The notes beneath the pieces were generated by a model. It had not been told where the DNA came from and made no database searches. It saw only the letters and a list, made by a program, of their open reading frames with translations. The translations under genes and the position numbers were made by a program. A DNA stretch of 64,000 bases from contig JAJRXC010000036.1 in NCBI GenBank assembly GCA_024276495.1, positions 29,385-93,384 of the forward strand, in the 5' to 3' direction. Below, one piece after another: positions 9,190 to 18,389 of this stretch (position 1 is the first letter of the stretch; each line of letters opens with the position of its first letter). Source of the stretch: Actinomycetes bacterium (lineage in GTDB: Bacteria > Actinomycetota > Acidimicrobiia > Acidimicrobiales > Aldehydirespiratoraceae).

Positions 9190-11718
9190 TCACGACGGCA
9201 ACCGAACGGCGTCACCTTCCAGTGTCACGGTGATCTCGGCGACGATGTCGCGCGAGGAGCGACCCACGACGAGGCGATAGTCGCCGGGGTCCACGTACCA
9301 ACCGGCTTCGCTTCGGTGTCGGCCGGCACCGTCGGCCGGCACCGGCAGACCGGCCTGGAGCTCGGCCCAGTCCGGATCCCCGACGTCGAAATAGGCGAAC
9401 GCCCGCGGTTCGAGATCGAGGGTCACCGTCTCGACGGCGCCCGGCGCGAGCGTGACCTTGCGAAAGGCCTTCAACTCCCGGAGCGGCCGCTGCACGGCCG
9501 GATCGACCGGTTCCACATACAGTTGCACGACTTCTGACCCCGTCCGGGCACCGGTGTTCCTCACGTCGACGGCGACCGTGACCGTGGCGCCGGTCGCGGC
9601 GGCCGCGACCGCTCGCGGCTCGCCGATGTCGAACGACGTGTAGGACAGGCCGTATCCGAACGGCACCGCCGGCTCGAGGCCGATGGCGTCGTGGAACCGA
9701 TGGCCGGTGAAAAGACCTTCGCCGTAGCGGACCACGCTGTTCTCGCCCGGATAGTTGGGATATGCCCCGAAGTGCTCGTAGCGGGCGCCGACCGTCGTGG
9801 GGGCCCGGCCACTCGGCTCGACATCGCCGAGCAGCATGTCGACGACCGCGTCGCCGAGCTCTTGCCCACCGAAGCCGACGCTCAGCACCGCGGCCGGTTC
9901 GTCGATCTAACTCAGGTCGTGGGGCGCGCCGACGTTGAGGACGACGACGGTGCGGGCGTTCGCCGCGGCGACCCGCCGGATCAGCTCCGGCTGATCCCCG
10001 GGAAGCTCCCAGAGGTCGCGGTCGCGCCCTTCGGTCTCCCAGTCGTCGTTGGTGCCGACGACGACGACGGCGAGGTCGGCGTCGGCCGCGAGCGCCACCG
10101 CGCGGCCGAGAAGGTCCTCCTCGCCGAGCGACACCAAGCCGAGCCTGAACCCGGTGAGCAGCACCGCATCCCGGTTGGAGAACTCCACCGCGACCTCGAT
10201 CGGGGTTCCGGCCTCGAGCTCGACCGGGCCCGGGATCTCGACGCTGCCCATGCCGAAGAAGGCGCCTCCCCGTTCGTACTCCCCCTCGGTCGCATCGATG
10301 ACGACGGCACCGTCGACCCGAACGACGGCCCGACCGCTCTGGACGAGACGGAACTCGTGTGGTCCCGACACGCTCGGCACGACCTCGCAGCGCAACCGGA
10401 CCGAATAGGCGTCGGCGGACACGCCCGGTGCCGGGGCGCCGAAAGCCAGGAGATCGACCTCGTCGCGCGTCGCCCGCCGAACCGGATCGCCCTCGGGTTC
10501 GTATCCATTGAAGAACTCGATCGTCACCGGGCCGGTGACCCGCGGGCGGCGGAGCGCCGGGGTGGTCCGGTCGATGTCGCTGCCTTGTTCCCACGACACC
10601 TCCGCGTCGGGCAGACGCTCGACGAGCGCATCGAACGGGGAGATCGTGCGGTACGCGTTGACCTTGGCCGATCCGCCGCCCATCACCTTGGCGTTGCGCG
10701 CGTTGGGGCCGATCACGGCGACCTTCGTGAGGGTGCCGGCGTCGAGGGGGAGAATGCCGTCGTTTCGCAACAGGACGGATCCGGCTGCGGCCGCGGCGCG
10801 GATCAGGGCCCGGTCGGCCGGGCGGTCGAGCGTCCGCTCGGTGAAGTCGCCGTCGCCGTCGAAGGCGCCGGTTCGTTCCATCAACCGCAACATGTCGGCC
10901 GCGATGCGATCGAGCGCCTCGACCTCGACCTCTCCGGCCTCGACCGCGCCGACGAGCGCCTCGCCGTAGAACCGGCCGGCGCCGGGCATCTCGAGGCTCA
11001 GACCCGCGTTGGCCGTCGCCGCGGTGGAACGCGCCGCGAACCAGTCGGTCACGACGAATCCGTCGAACCCCCATTCATCTCGCAACACGGTGGACAAGAG
11101 CCACTCGTTCTCGGAGCAGAAGGTGCCGTTGAGGCGGTTGTAGGCGGTCATCAACCCCCACGCGTCGGCGTCCTTCACGACATGCTCGAACGGGACCAGA
11201 GGCGACTCCCGAAGGGTGCGTTCGTCGACCCGGGTGTCGATCGTGTTGCGTTCGAACTCCGAGTCGTTGCCCACGAAGTGCTTTGTCGTCGTCGCCACCC
11301 CGGTCGACTGCACCCCTCGAACGAACGCGGCCGCCAGTCGTCCCGTCAGGATCGGGTCTTCGCTGTAGCACTCGAAGTTGCGGCCGCCCTTCGGTGAACG
11401 GTGCAGGTTCACGGTCGGGGCCAGCAGCACATGGGCGCGCTTCGCTCGCGCCTCCTCGCCCAGGAGCACGCCGAGCGCCTCGACGAGGTCGGGGTCCCAG
11501 GTCGCCCCCAACGCCGCCCCCGACGGGATGCAGGCCGTCGCCACACCCGTGCCCATCAAGCCGTTGCCGCGCGCGCCGTTGGGGCCGTCGGTGACCTTCA
11601 GCTTCGGGATGCCCCGCCGCTCGTTGGGGCGGGTGTGCCACATGTCGAGGCCGGTGACCAGGTCGACCTTCTCCTCGAGGGACAGGGCGGCGAGATGGGC
11701 ATCGATCCGTTCGCTCAT
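9190..11718 (-). pseudogene. GH3 beta-glucosidase with PA14 insert, interrupted by one in-frame TAG
   Basis: A family 3 glycoside hydrolase read in one frame for 843 codons except for a TAG at 9909-9907. Upstream of it the catalytic half is intact: KHF (146-148), nucleophile Asp225 in VTDWFAARS, a PA14 carbohydrate-binding insert (~385-520) and the acid/base region ETEGRDR (~561). Downstream the frame continues as IDEPAAVLSVGFGGQELGD and ends in a fibronectin III-like domain (VVQLYVEPVDPAVQRPLREL). Homologues have Trp at the stop position (LSW-D), so a single TGG to TAG change explains the break. The truncated 603-residue product would lack the end of the C-terminal sandwich and the FnIII domain. 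A sequencing error is possible. Confidence 0.85.
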
Positions 11719-11755
11719 GGTCCGAGAGCCTCGCAGCTCACCTCCCGATCCGCTA

Positions 11756-11772
11756 TCTGACGACTCGTCAGA
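11756..11772. promoter_or_regulatory. 17-bp palindromic operator between GH3 and amidohydrolase genes
   Basis: TCTGACGACTCGTCAGA is a perfect inverted repeat around one central base, typical of TetR-family sites. It lies where the -35 of the amidohydrolase promoter should be (a TACGAT -10 candidate is at 11789-11794), so binding would repress transcription. Confidence 0.55.
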
Positions 11773-11822
11773 AACCGGCCCGACGCTTTACGATGGGCCC
11801 GACGCCATCGGGAGGACGGCCA

Positions 11823-13550
11823 ATGCTCGACATGCTCATCAAGGGTGGATCCGTCGTCGACGGGACCGGCGCGCCGGCTGTCGCAGCCGATGTCGGGGTC
11901 CGCGACGGCCGAGCGGTCGCGATCGGCGACGTCACCGAGGAGGCCACCGAGACGATCGACGCCACCGGGCTCATCGTCTGCCCCGGCTTCATCGACCCGC
12001 ACACCCACTACGACGCCCAGATCTTCTGGGATCCCCGGGCGACGCCGTCGAACCTGTTCGGTGTGACGAGCATGGTCGCGGGGAACTGCGGTTTCAGCCT
12101 GGCACCGCTCGGCGACGACGCCGACGGCGAATACCTGAAGCGGATGATGGTGAAGGTCGAGGGGATGGCCCTCGAAGCGCTCGACCAGGGTGTGCCGTGG
12201 AACTGGCACTCCTTCGGGGAGTACCTCGATCGGGTCAGCGACAACGGCACCGCCATCAACGTCGGTTTCCTCGTCGGGCACTGCGCGTTGCGCCGAGTCG
12301 TCATGAAGGACGACGCGGTCGGCCATGAGGCCGACGCCGCGCAGGTCGCGCAGATGCGCCGCCTGCTGAAGGAGTCGATCGAGGCCGGGGCCATGGGATT
12401 CTCCACCGGTCGGTCGTTCACCCACAACGACTGGGACGGCAACCCCGTCCCGAGCCGATGGGCGGCGGAGGAGGAAGTCCTCGAGCTCTGCCGAGAGACC
12501 GCCGAACACGACGGCACGACGCTCGAATGGGTCGCCGACGGCTGCCTCAACGGCTTCGACGACGACGAGGTCGAACTGATGACCAGGATGTCGATCGAGG
12601 GCAAGCGGCCGCTGAACTGGAACGTCCTCACGATCGACTCGGCCCGTCCGGAGGCCTACCTCAACCAGATCGCGGCCTGCGAGAAGGCCAACCGCGAGGG
12701 GGCCCGGGTCGTGGCGTTGACGATGCCCATCCTCGTCGGGATGAACATGAGCCTGGGCACCTTCTGCGCCCTGCACCAGCTGCCCGAGTGGAAGACGATC
12801 TTCGATCTCGACATCGACGAACGCATGGAGAAGCTGCGCGAGCTCGACGTGGTGACCTGGCTCGAGAACCAGGCCGCGCTCCCGGAAGCCGGGGTGTTCA
12901 GCCGCCTCACCGGCTGGGACGACTATCTCGTGGGCGACACCTACAGCGAAGCCAACGAAGGGCTCAAGGGGCGCCGCCTCGGCGACATCGCCCGCGAACG
13001 CGGCCGGCGGGCCTTCCACACGATGGTGGAGATCGCGCTCGAGGACGATCTGCGGACCGTGTGGTGGCCGCTGCCCACCGACGACGATCCCGAGAGCTGG
13101 CGGCTGCGGGCCCAGGCCTGGGAGCACGACGCGGTGATGATCGGCGGGTCCGATGCCGGCGCCCATCTCGACCGCATGGCCGGCGCCCCCTACACCGCCG
13201 CCTGGCTCGACGACTGCCTCCGCGGCCGCAAGCTCACCACGATCGAGAACGCCATTCGGCACCTCACCGACGTTCCGGCCCGCCTCTTCGGCCTGCGCGA
13301 TCGCGGCCGGATCGAAGAGGGATTCTTCGCGGACATCGTGCTGTTCGACGCCGACACGATCGGGGCGACCGATGTCGCCTTGGTGTTCGACCTGCCCGGG
13401 GACAGTCGTCGCCTCTACTCCGAGGCGACCGGCATCAAGCGGGTCATCGTCAACGGTGTCACCACCGTCATCGACGGCGCCGCGACCGAGGCGCTCCCCG
13501 GAAAGGTGCTGCGCAGCGGCACCGACACCGACACCGTGCTCGTCGGCTGA
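11823..13550 (+). CDS. Amidohydrolase, N-acyl-D-amino-acid deacylase family
   Basis: A cytosolic metal-dependent hydrolase of 575 residues. N-terminal beta-sandwich strands (LIKGGSVVDGTG) are followed by the metal motif GFIDPHTHYDAQ, a VAGNCGFSLAP segment typical of D-aminoacylases, GFSTGRSF, a late metal Asp in IGGSDAGAHLDRM, and the returning sandwich FADIVLFDADTIGATD. The true substrate is not clear; this group includes D-aminoacylases and dihydropyrimidinase-like enzymes. The start is the ATG with GGGAGG upstream. Expression is probably under the palindromic operator in the divergent gap. Confidence 0.8.
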   Translation: MLDMLIKGGSVVDGTGAPAVAADVGVRDGRAVAIGDVTEEATETIDATGLIVCPGFIDPHTHYDAQIFWDPRATPSNLFGVTSMVAGNCGFSLAPLGDDADGEYLKRMMVKVEGMALEALDQGVPWNWHSFGEYLDRVSDNGTAINVGFLVGHCALRRVVMKDDAVGHEADAAQVAQMRRLLKESIEAGAMGFSTGRSFTHNDWDGNPVPSRWAAEEEVLELCRETAEHDGTTLEWVADGCLNGFDDDEVELMTRMSIEGKRPLNWNVLTIDSARPEAYLNQIAACEKANREGARVVALTMPILVGMNMSLGTFCALHQLPEWKTIFDLDIDERMEKLRELDVVTWLENQAALPEAGVFSRLTGWDDYLVGDTYSEANEGLKGRRLGDIARERGRRAFHTMVEIALEDDLRTVWWPLPTDDDPESWRLRAQAWEHDAVMIGGSDAGAHLDRMAGAPYTAAWLDDCLRGRKLTTIENAIRHLTDVPARLFGLRDRGRIEEGFFADIVLFDADTIGATDVALVFDLPGDSRRLYSEATGIKRVIVNGVTTVIDGAATEALPGKVLRSGTDTDTVLVG

Positions 13551-13555
13551 ACCCG

Positions 13556-14524
13556 TCAGGGGGCGCCACCGAGGATCTCGAAGAACTGGTCGAGACCCAC
13601 GTTGCCGCCCGACAAGGTGACGCCGATCCGGCGACCGGCGACGTCGACCCGGCCGGCCATCACGGCGGCCAGCGCGCTCGCGCCACTCGGTTCGACGACG
13701 ACGTTGAGCCGTTCGAAGAGAAACCGCATCGTTGTCCGGATCTCCTCGTCGGTGACGACGACGATCTCGTCGACCCGTTCCCGCATCACCGCGAAGGTGA
13801 GCGCGCCGATCGACGTCGTCTGCTGGCCGTCGGCGATCGTCTCCGGCGTGTCGATGGTGACGATCCGTCCCTCCTCCAACGACCGTCGGGCATCGTCGCC
13901 CGTCGACGGCTCCACCCCGATCACGGTGACGTCACCCGTCGCCTTCGCCGCGGTCGCACACCCCGAGATCAGACCACCACCGCCGACGCACACGACGAGG
14001 ACGTCGAGCGGCCCGACCTCCTCGATGAGCTCGAGGGCGACCGTGCCCTGACCGGCGATCACATCGGCGTGGTCGAACGGCGGGATCAGCGTGCCACCTC
14101 GTTCGGCGAGCACCCGACGACCGACCTCCTCGCGGTCCTCGGTGTAGCGGTCGTAGTCGACGATCACCGCGCCGTACCCCTCGGCGGCGGCCCGCTTGAC
14201 CGCCGGCGCGTCCGTGGGCATCACGATCGTCGCGCCGACGCCGTGGAGCTGCGCGGCCCGCGCGAGCCCTTGCGCGTGATTCCCCGACGAGAAGGCGATC
14301 ACCCCGCCGGCTCTGATCTCGGGCCGAAGCGACGCCACCGCGTGGAACGCCCCCCGCAACTTGAACGATCCGGTGCGCTGGAAGCACTCCGCCTTCAAGA
14401 AGACCGACCCACCGACCCGCTCGTCGAGGGTCCGGCTCGTGAGGACAGGCGTGGCGCGGACGACCCCGGACAGTCGCGCCGCTGCCGCGCGCACGTCGTC
14501 GATCTCGACTGGGAGACGATCCAC
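13556..14524 (-). CDS. PLP-dependent threonine/serine dehydratase family
   Basis: A fold-type II PLP enzyme of 322 residues. The PLP lysine is in GSFKLRGAFHA, SSGNHAQGLA contacts the cofactor, and the phosphate is held by the glycine loop CVGGGGLISG. Length and lack of an ACT domain fit catabolic threonine dehydratase or serine racemase rather than the regulated IlvA. The GTG start lies 6 nt after the stop of the upstream membrane-protein gene, so the two are probably co-translated. Confidence 0.88.
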   Translation of the reverse strand: MDRLPVEIDDVRAAAARLSGVVRATPVLTSRTLDERVGGSVFLKAECFQRTGSFKLRGAFHAVASLRPEIRAGGVIAFSSGNHAQGLARAAQLHGVGATIVMPTDAPAVKRAAAEGYGAVIVDYDRYTEDREEVGRRVLAERGGTLIPPFDHADVIAGQGTVALELIEEVGPLDVLVVCVGGGGLISGCATAAKATGDVTVIGVEPSTGDDARRSLEEGRIVTIDTPETIADGQQTTSIGALTFAVMRERVDEIVVVTDEEIRTTMRFLFERLNVVVEPSGASALAAVMAGRVDVAGRRIGVTLSGGNVGLDQFFEILGGAP

Positions 14525-14530
14525 CGAGGA

Positions 14531-15580
14531 TCAGGACGCCGCGGGGATCTGGAACCCTCGGGCGACCTCGGGCCGACGCAGCTTCCAGATGAGGCCGTCG
14601 TAGAAGAGATGGAGCCCACCGAGCGTCAAGAAGACGAAGGCGTACACGTCGTAGCTCCCGAAGTTCCACGTCACCCAGATGAGGGCGGAGACGGCGAGGG
14701 TGTACATGGCCATCAGACCCAGCGGCCCCGGCCGACTGCGCACCGCCCGACCCAGCGGCGCGCCGCCATCGATCCTCTCGTCGGGATAGCGATCGGCGAG
14801 GTGGTTGTGGACGATCAGGTAGTACTCGGCGGCATGGGAGCCGACATAGCCGACGAACCCGGCGAGCGGCGACACCAGGGTCAAGCCGATGAGACCGGCC
14901 GTGGAGCCGAGATAGAACCACTTGGCCGGGTTCACCGCTGTCGCGGCCCGCTCATCACGGATCCACCGCACCACCAGCCAGCCGACCACGGCGACCACCA
15001 CCGGAACCAGATAGCGCGCCACCGGGGCCGCGTCGGTCAACAGATCGAGGCCCCTTTGGTTCCGACTTCCCAAACCGGCCGATGCGATCCGCGCCGGAGT
15101 GCCGGCGTCGGCCGCGGCCACGACGAGTGCCAGGGTCAACATCGACCACAACAGCCGGTGCTCGACCGTGCCGTCACCCTGGCCGACCTTTCGGCCGTAG
15201 ATGCGGGTGATCCCGTAGCGCTGCTGGAGGGTGTGGCCGGCGTTCCACACACCGGCAACCGCGGCGATCACCAGCGGGTTGAGCTGGAGCCCGATGAGGA
15301 CCAACCCGATGAACAGGAACGGCGTCACACGAAAGATCCGCGGTCGGGAGTTCATGACGTGGGGGTCGGCGTAGACGAGCGGCATCGTCAGGGGCTGATG
15401 GGAAACCGAGAAGATGAGTGTCGCCCCGACCAGCCATCTCAGCCGGGTGGGGTCATCCCCCCAGGCCAAGGCCAGCGCGGCGAACGGGATCCACGAGAGC
15501 GCCATGGCGACGTCCCACGCCGGGCGGCGAATCCAGTGGATCCGAACCCGGCTCGACGGTGATGATTCGAGAGTCTGCAT
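14531..15580 (-). CDS. Polytopic membrane protein, function unknown
   Basis: About 349 residues with roughly eight hydrophobic segments. Polar loops carry conserved-looking His/Tyr stretches (NAGHTLQQRYGITRIYGRK, HAAEYYLIVHNHLADR). I do not recognise the family. The histidines facing membrane segments could bind a metal or haem, but that is speculative. Its ATG shares one base with the TGA of the isochorismatase-like gene (TGATG), which indicates translational coupling in a three-gene operon with the dehydratase. Confidence 0.7.
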   Translation of the reverse strand: MQTLESSPSSRVRIHWIRRPAWDVAMALSWIPFAALALAWGDDPTRLRWLVGATLIFSVSHQPLTMPLVYADPHVMNSRPRIFRVTPFLFIGLVLIGLQLNPLVIAAVAGVWNAGHTLQQRYGITRIYGRKVGQGDGTVEHRLLWSMLTLALVVAAADAGTPARIASAGLGSRNQRGLDLLTDAAPVARYLVPVVVAVVGWLVVRWIRDERAATAVNPAKWFYLGSTAGLIGLTLVSPLAGFVGYVGSHAAEYYLIVHNHLADRYPDERIDGGAPLGRAVRSRPGPLGLMAMYTLAVSALIWVTWNFGSYDVYAFVFLTLGGLHLFYDGLIWKLRRPEVARGFQIPAAS

Positions 15581-16203
15581 CAGCTCCACACTGCCACGAG
15601 ATCGTCGGTCGAGACGACAGTTGCCAGCAACGAGATCGTGTTCGTCATGACACTTCGGCCGTAGTCGATCGGGACGCCGACCACGGCATCGGAGGCGACC
15701 ACGACCTGATAGCCGAGATCGACCGCGCACAACACCAGACCGGTCACTCCCACGTTCAGAGAGTTCCCGGCGACCACGATCGTGCGAACACCCATGTTGC
15801 GCAGAACCTGGTCGAGCTCGGTGGCGACGAACGGGGTGAGCCCATGGGATCGCTCGACGACGAGATCCGACCGCTGCACGTCGAGCTCCGCGATGTTCTC
15901 GGTCCCCGGCCTGCCCTCGTCGAGCAGTTCGCCCACGAGCTTCATCGACGCGGCGAGCATCCGGCAGTTCTGCGCCGACCCCTGCCGGTCGGCCCGAAAC
16001 ACCGCGTTGCAGTGGACCACCCGGGCCCCCGCGCCGCGCGCGGCACGACACAGCCGACCGGCGTTGCCGGGCAGGCCGACCGACTCGGCCGCGGCTCGCA
16101 GATCGGGCAGCGCCGCGAGGTCGCCGACCACGCCTCGTTGCAGCTCCATCGTCACGACCGCGGTGTGTGCCGGAGCGATCAGCTCGTCGAGATCCGGGGT
16201 CAC
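15580..16203 (-). CDS. Isochorismatase-like protein lacking the catalytic cysteine
   Basis: An alpha/beta isochorismatase-fold protein of ~207 residues. Family landmarks are AHTAVVTMELQRGVVGD, the mid-domain RSHGLTPFVATELDQ and GYQVVVASDAVVGVP. In active members the first strand ends in a catalytic Asp, a Lys lies mid-domain, and the nucleophilic Cys sits 12 residues before the GY pair. Here that position is Gly in NSLNVGVTG, and the Lys is also not evident. It is probably a non-hydrolytic relative. The start is uncertain: GTG 16203 fits the usual short N-terminus; GTG 16263 is the alternative. Confidence 0.7.
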   Translation of the reverse strand: MTPDLDELIAPAHTAVVTMELQRGVVGDLAALPDLRAAAESVGLPGNAGRLCRAARGAGARVVHCNAVFRADRQGSAQNCRMLAASMKLVGELLDEGRPGTENIAELDVQRSDLVVERSHGLTPFVATELDQVLRNMGVRTIVVAGNSLNVGVTGLVLCAVDLGYQVVVASDAVVGVPIDYGRSVMTNTISLLATVVSTDDLVAVWS

Positions 16204-16494
16204 GTCAGTCGCCGATCGGCCCGACCAAGTCGGCGCGATCGTGCCGTCTCCGGATGTCTCCACCGTCGAGCTCAGCTCGGTTCTTCTCGCTCATCTCGGG
16301 CCCCTGTCGTCTCGTCACGCGGCCATCCGCGGTGTCTCCCGTCGGAGTTTCGCGCATCGGAGATGGGCCGTCCGACCCAGAGGCGTCGAGAAGTTGGGCC
16401 GTTCGGCCCCCTGCCGGCTGCCACCTTCCTCTACACCTCTGAGCCGAGTGGTCCGAAGAAAGGGATGCCGAAGGAAATGAAGGGAGGTGAACCG
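16204..16494. other. Gene-poor spacer between divergent genes
   Basis: 291 nt upstream of both the isochorismatase-like gene and the 16495 membrane protein. Apart from the GGGAGGTG ribosome site of the latter, I see no convincing gene, hairpin or repeat. It may hold promoters for both sides, and the N-terminal extension of the isochorismatase-like gene if GTG 16263 is used. Confidence 0.4.
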
Positions 16495-17520
16495 ATGCTG
16501 CAGCCGACCGGAAGCGTGTATCTCGACAGCCCCGTCCGCCCCCCACGCCGACCACCGGTCCCGCGGATCAGTCGAGCTCGCTCCCTGCTCGCCGGTGGTT
16601 GTGTGGTCGTGGGTCTGGTGGCCCTCAGCCTCGCCGCGGCCCTCGCCGGGCTCCGACTCCTCGTTCTCGACCCCGAGCCGATCCTCGACGCGTTGGAGGC
16701 CACCCTCGACGATCCGGGGGCCCGCATCGATCTCGAGACCCGGGCCGCCACCGCGATCGAGCAGGATCTCGTCGGCGAGGAGCTGGTCGCCGTCGCCGCC
16801 GCGTACGATCTCGATGTCAACGAAGAAGCGCGTCGGCTCGCCCCGTTCATTCTCGACGACCCGACCGTTCGCGACGAGCTCCGGGCCCTGGTCACCGACC
16901 TGCACTCCCGAATCGTGATCGAGCGGGACCCGTCATCGATCGACCTCCGGCCCCTCACATCCGCCGTTCTCGCCGTGATCGAACGGGACTCGCCCCGTCT
17001 CGCCGCGATCGCTCCGGTCGATTCGGTGTTGTGGGGAATCGAGCCCGACTCCCTTCCGGACCTCACCGCCGCGACCGCCCTGTTCGACCGGCTCGGGTTG
17101 TTGACGCTCGTCGCGGTCGTGCTCCTGACCGTCGGTGCCCTCGCGCATCCCCGACACCACAAGGTCGTCGGCTGGGTCGGGCGATGGGTCCTGGTCTTCG
17201 GTCTCGTCTGCGCGGTCGCCGCGATCGGTCTCCCCTATCTCGGCAGCCGGCTGACCGGCTGGTACTCCGTCGAGATCGCCATTCGAGCGACCAGCCTCCG
17301 GTTCCTCGCCCCCGCGGGGATGGCCGCGATCGTCGGCATGGGCTTCGTCTCGCTGGCCGCGGTCGCCCACCGGCGCGAGAAGCGCAAGGTGATCGAGGAA
17401 GGGGCGGCGATCGCCCTCGGCTACGACGAACCACCCGTGTGGCGACATGCGCCCTCGCCGACCCTCGACCTGTCGTCGCGGGGGCTCGTCGACGCCAACC
17501 ATCCCCTGACCAACATCTGA
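16495..17520 (+). CDS. Membrane protein with extracytoplasmic domain, unknown
   Basis: 341 residues. One N-terminal membrane helix (~30-55) is followed by a ~140-residue acidic soluble region of helical character (ALEATLDDPGARIDLETR, ARRLAPFILDDPTVRDEL). Three further helices (~205-300) lead to a short basic-then-acidic cytoplasmic tail. The layout suggests an envelope protein with an external domain. I do not recognise the family. A strong GGGAGGTG site precedes the ATG. Confidence 0.7.
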   Translation: MLQPTGSVYLDSPVRPPRRPPVPRISRARSLLAGGCVVVGLVALSLAAALAGLRLLVLDPEPILDALEATLDDPGARIDLETRAATAIEQDLVGEELVAVAAAYDLDVNEEARRLAPFILDDPTVRDELRALVTDLHSRIVIERDPSSIDLRPLTSAVLAVIERDSPRLAAIAPVDSVLWGIEPDSLPDLTAATALFDRLGLLTLVAVVLLTVGALAHPRHHKVVGWVGRWVLVFGLVCAVAAIGLPYLGSRLTGWYSVEIAIRATSLRFLAPAGMAAIVGMGFVSLAAVAHRREKRKVIEEGAAIALGYDEPPVWRHAPSPTLDLSSRGLVDANHPLTNI

Positions 17521-17541
17521 GCGGCACGCCGGGTCTCACCC

Positions 17542-18372
17542 TCAGGTCGAGATGAGGGGCAGATCGAGATCGCGCACCAGCTCCTGGGCGTGGACGATCG
17601 ACCCGAGGAACTTCTCCGCGCCCGGGTCGGTGCACAACCAGGTCACCGCCGCACCGATCGCCGATGGGGTCCCGGCCGGGTAGTCGGCCGCGTACTGCTT
17701 CGCCCGGCCGGCGGCGATCTGACGTTCGGTCGGGACGTGCCCCGGATCGACGCTGAACGCCCTGATCCCCCGGTCGGCCAGCTCCACGTCGAGGAGCGGC
17801 GCGACCCGGGCCAGGGCCGCCTTCGTCATCGCGTAGCCCATCCCCCAGCCCCCGGAACCGATGCGGCGCCGAGGGGTGGCGTGGGCGGTGGCGGAGATCA
17901 TGTTGATCACCGTTCCCCCTCCCGCGGCGACCATCACCGGAACGGCCTCGCGCAGCAGGGCCAGCTGGGCGAACACGTTGCCCTCGAACAGCTTCGAGAG
18001 CTGTTCCTCTTCGAGATCGAGGAACTCGACCATCGCGCCGGGCCCCTGATGGATGGCGTTGTTGACCACAACGTCGACGCGACCGAACCGGTCGATCGTG
18101 TCGTGCACCGCGGCACGAACGGTCGCCCGGTCGAGCACGTCCATGTACCGCGAGAACGCGGCCGCGCCGTGGCGTTCGATCGCCGCCGCCGTCGTGTCGA
18201 GGCCACCCGGAACGACGATCCGGTCGTCGTCTTCGAGCCGGCGATCGCCATCGACCATGGTCCGGGCCGTGATCACGAGATCGTGGCCGGCGGCGGCCAG
18301 CGCGACGGCGATCGCCTTTCCGAGACCCCGACTGGCGCCGGTGACCAGCGCAACCGGTCGCGTCGACGGCAC
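17542..18372 (-). CDS. Short-chain dehydrogenase/reductase
   Basis: An SDR of 276 residues with TGASRGLG at the N-terminus, NNAIHQGPGA in place of NNAG, and catalytic NMISATAHA ... GYAMTKAAL (Ser, Tyr, Lys). The substrate is unknown. The GTG start is inferred from the beginning of the Rossmann strand (RPVALVTG); there is no strong ribosome site. It starts 17 nt after the lysC stop on the same strand, so read-through from the lysC promoter is likely. Confidence 0.8.
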   Translation of the reverse strand: MPSTRPVALVTGASRGLGKAIAVALAAAGHDLVITARTMVDGDRRLEDDDRIVVPGGLDTTAAAIERHGAAAFSRYMDVLDRATVRAAVHDTIDRFGRVDVVVNNAIHQGPGAMVEFLDLEEEQLSKLFEGNVFAQLALLREAVPVMVAAGGGTVINMISATAHATPRRRIGSGGWGMGYAMTKAALARVAPLLDVELADRGIRAFSVDPGHVPTERQIAAGRAKQYAADYPAGTPSAIGAAVTWLCTDPGAEKFLGSIVHAQELVRDLDLPLIST

Positions 18373-18389
18373 CGTGGCGGACGGGGAGC

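Noticed and set aside
9905..9911. Pyrrolysine or programmed read-through at the GH3 TAG
   Set aside because: Family members have Trp at this point, there is no read-through context, and no pyl genes are seen. A nonsense mutation or sequencing error is simpler.
12458..15562. A ~1034-codon open frame on the plus strand
   Set aside because: It overlaps the amidohydrolase in another frame and is antisense to the dehydratase and membrane protein genes. It is a GC-driven shadow without recognisable motifs.
16205..16555. A possible 116-codon gene on the minus strand before the isochorismatase-like gene
   Set aside because: It covers the promoter and ribosome site of the membrane protein at 16495, has no domain and no good start signal.
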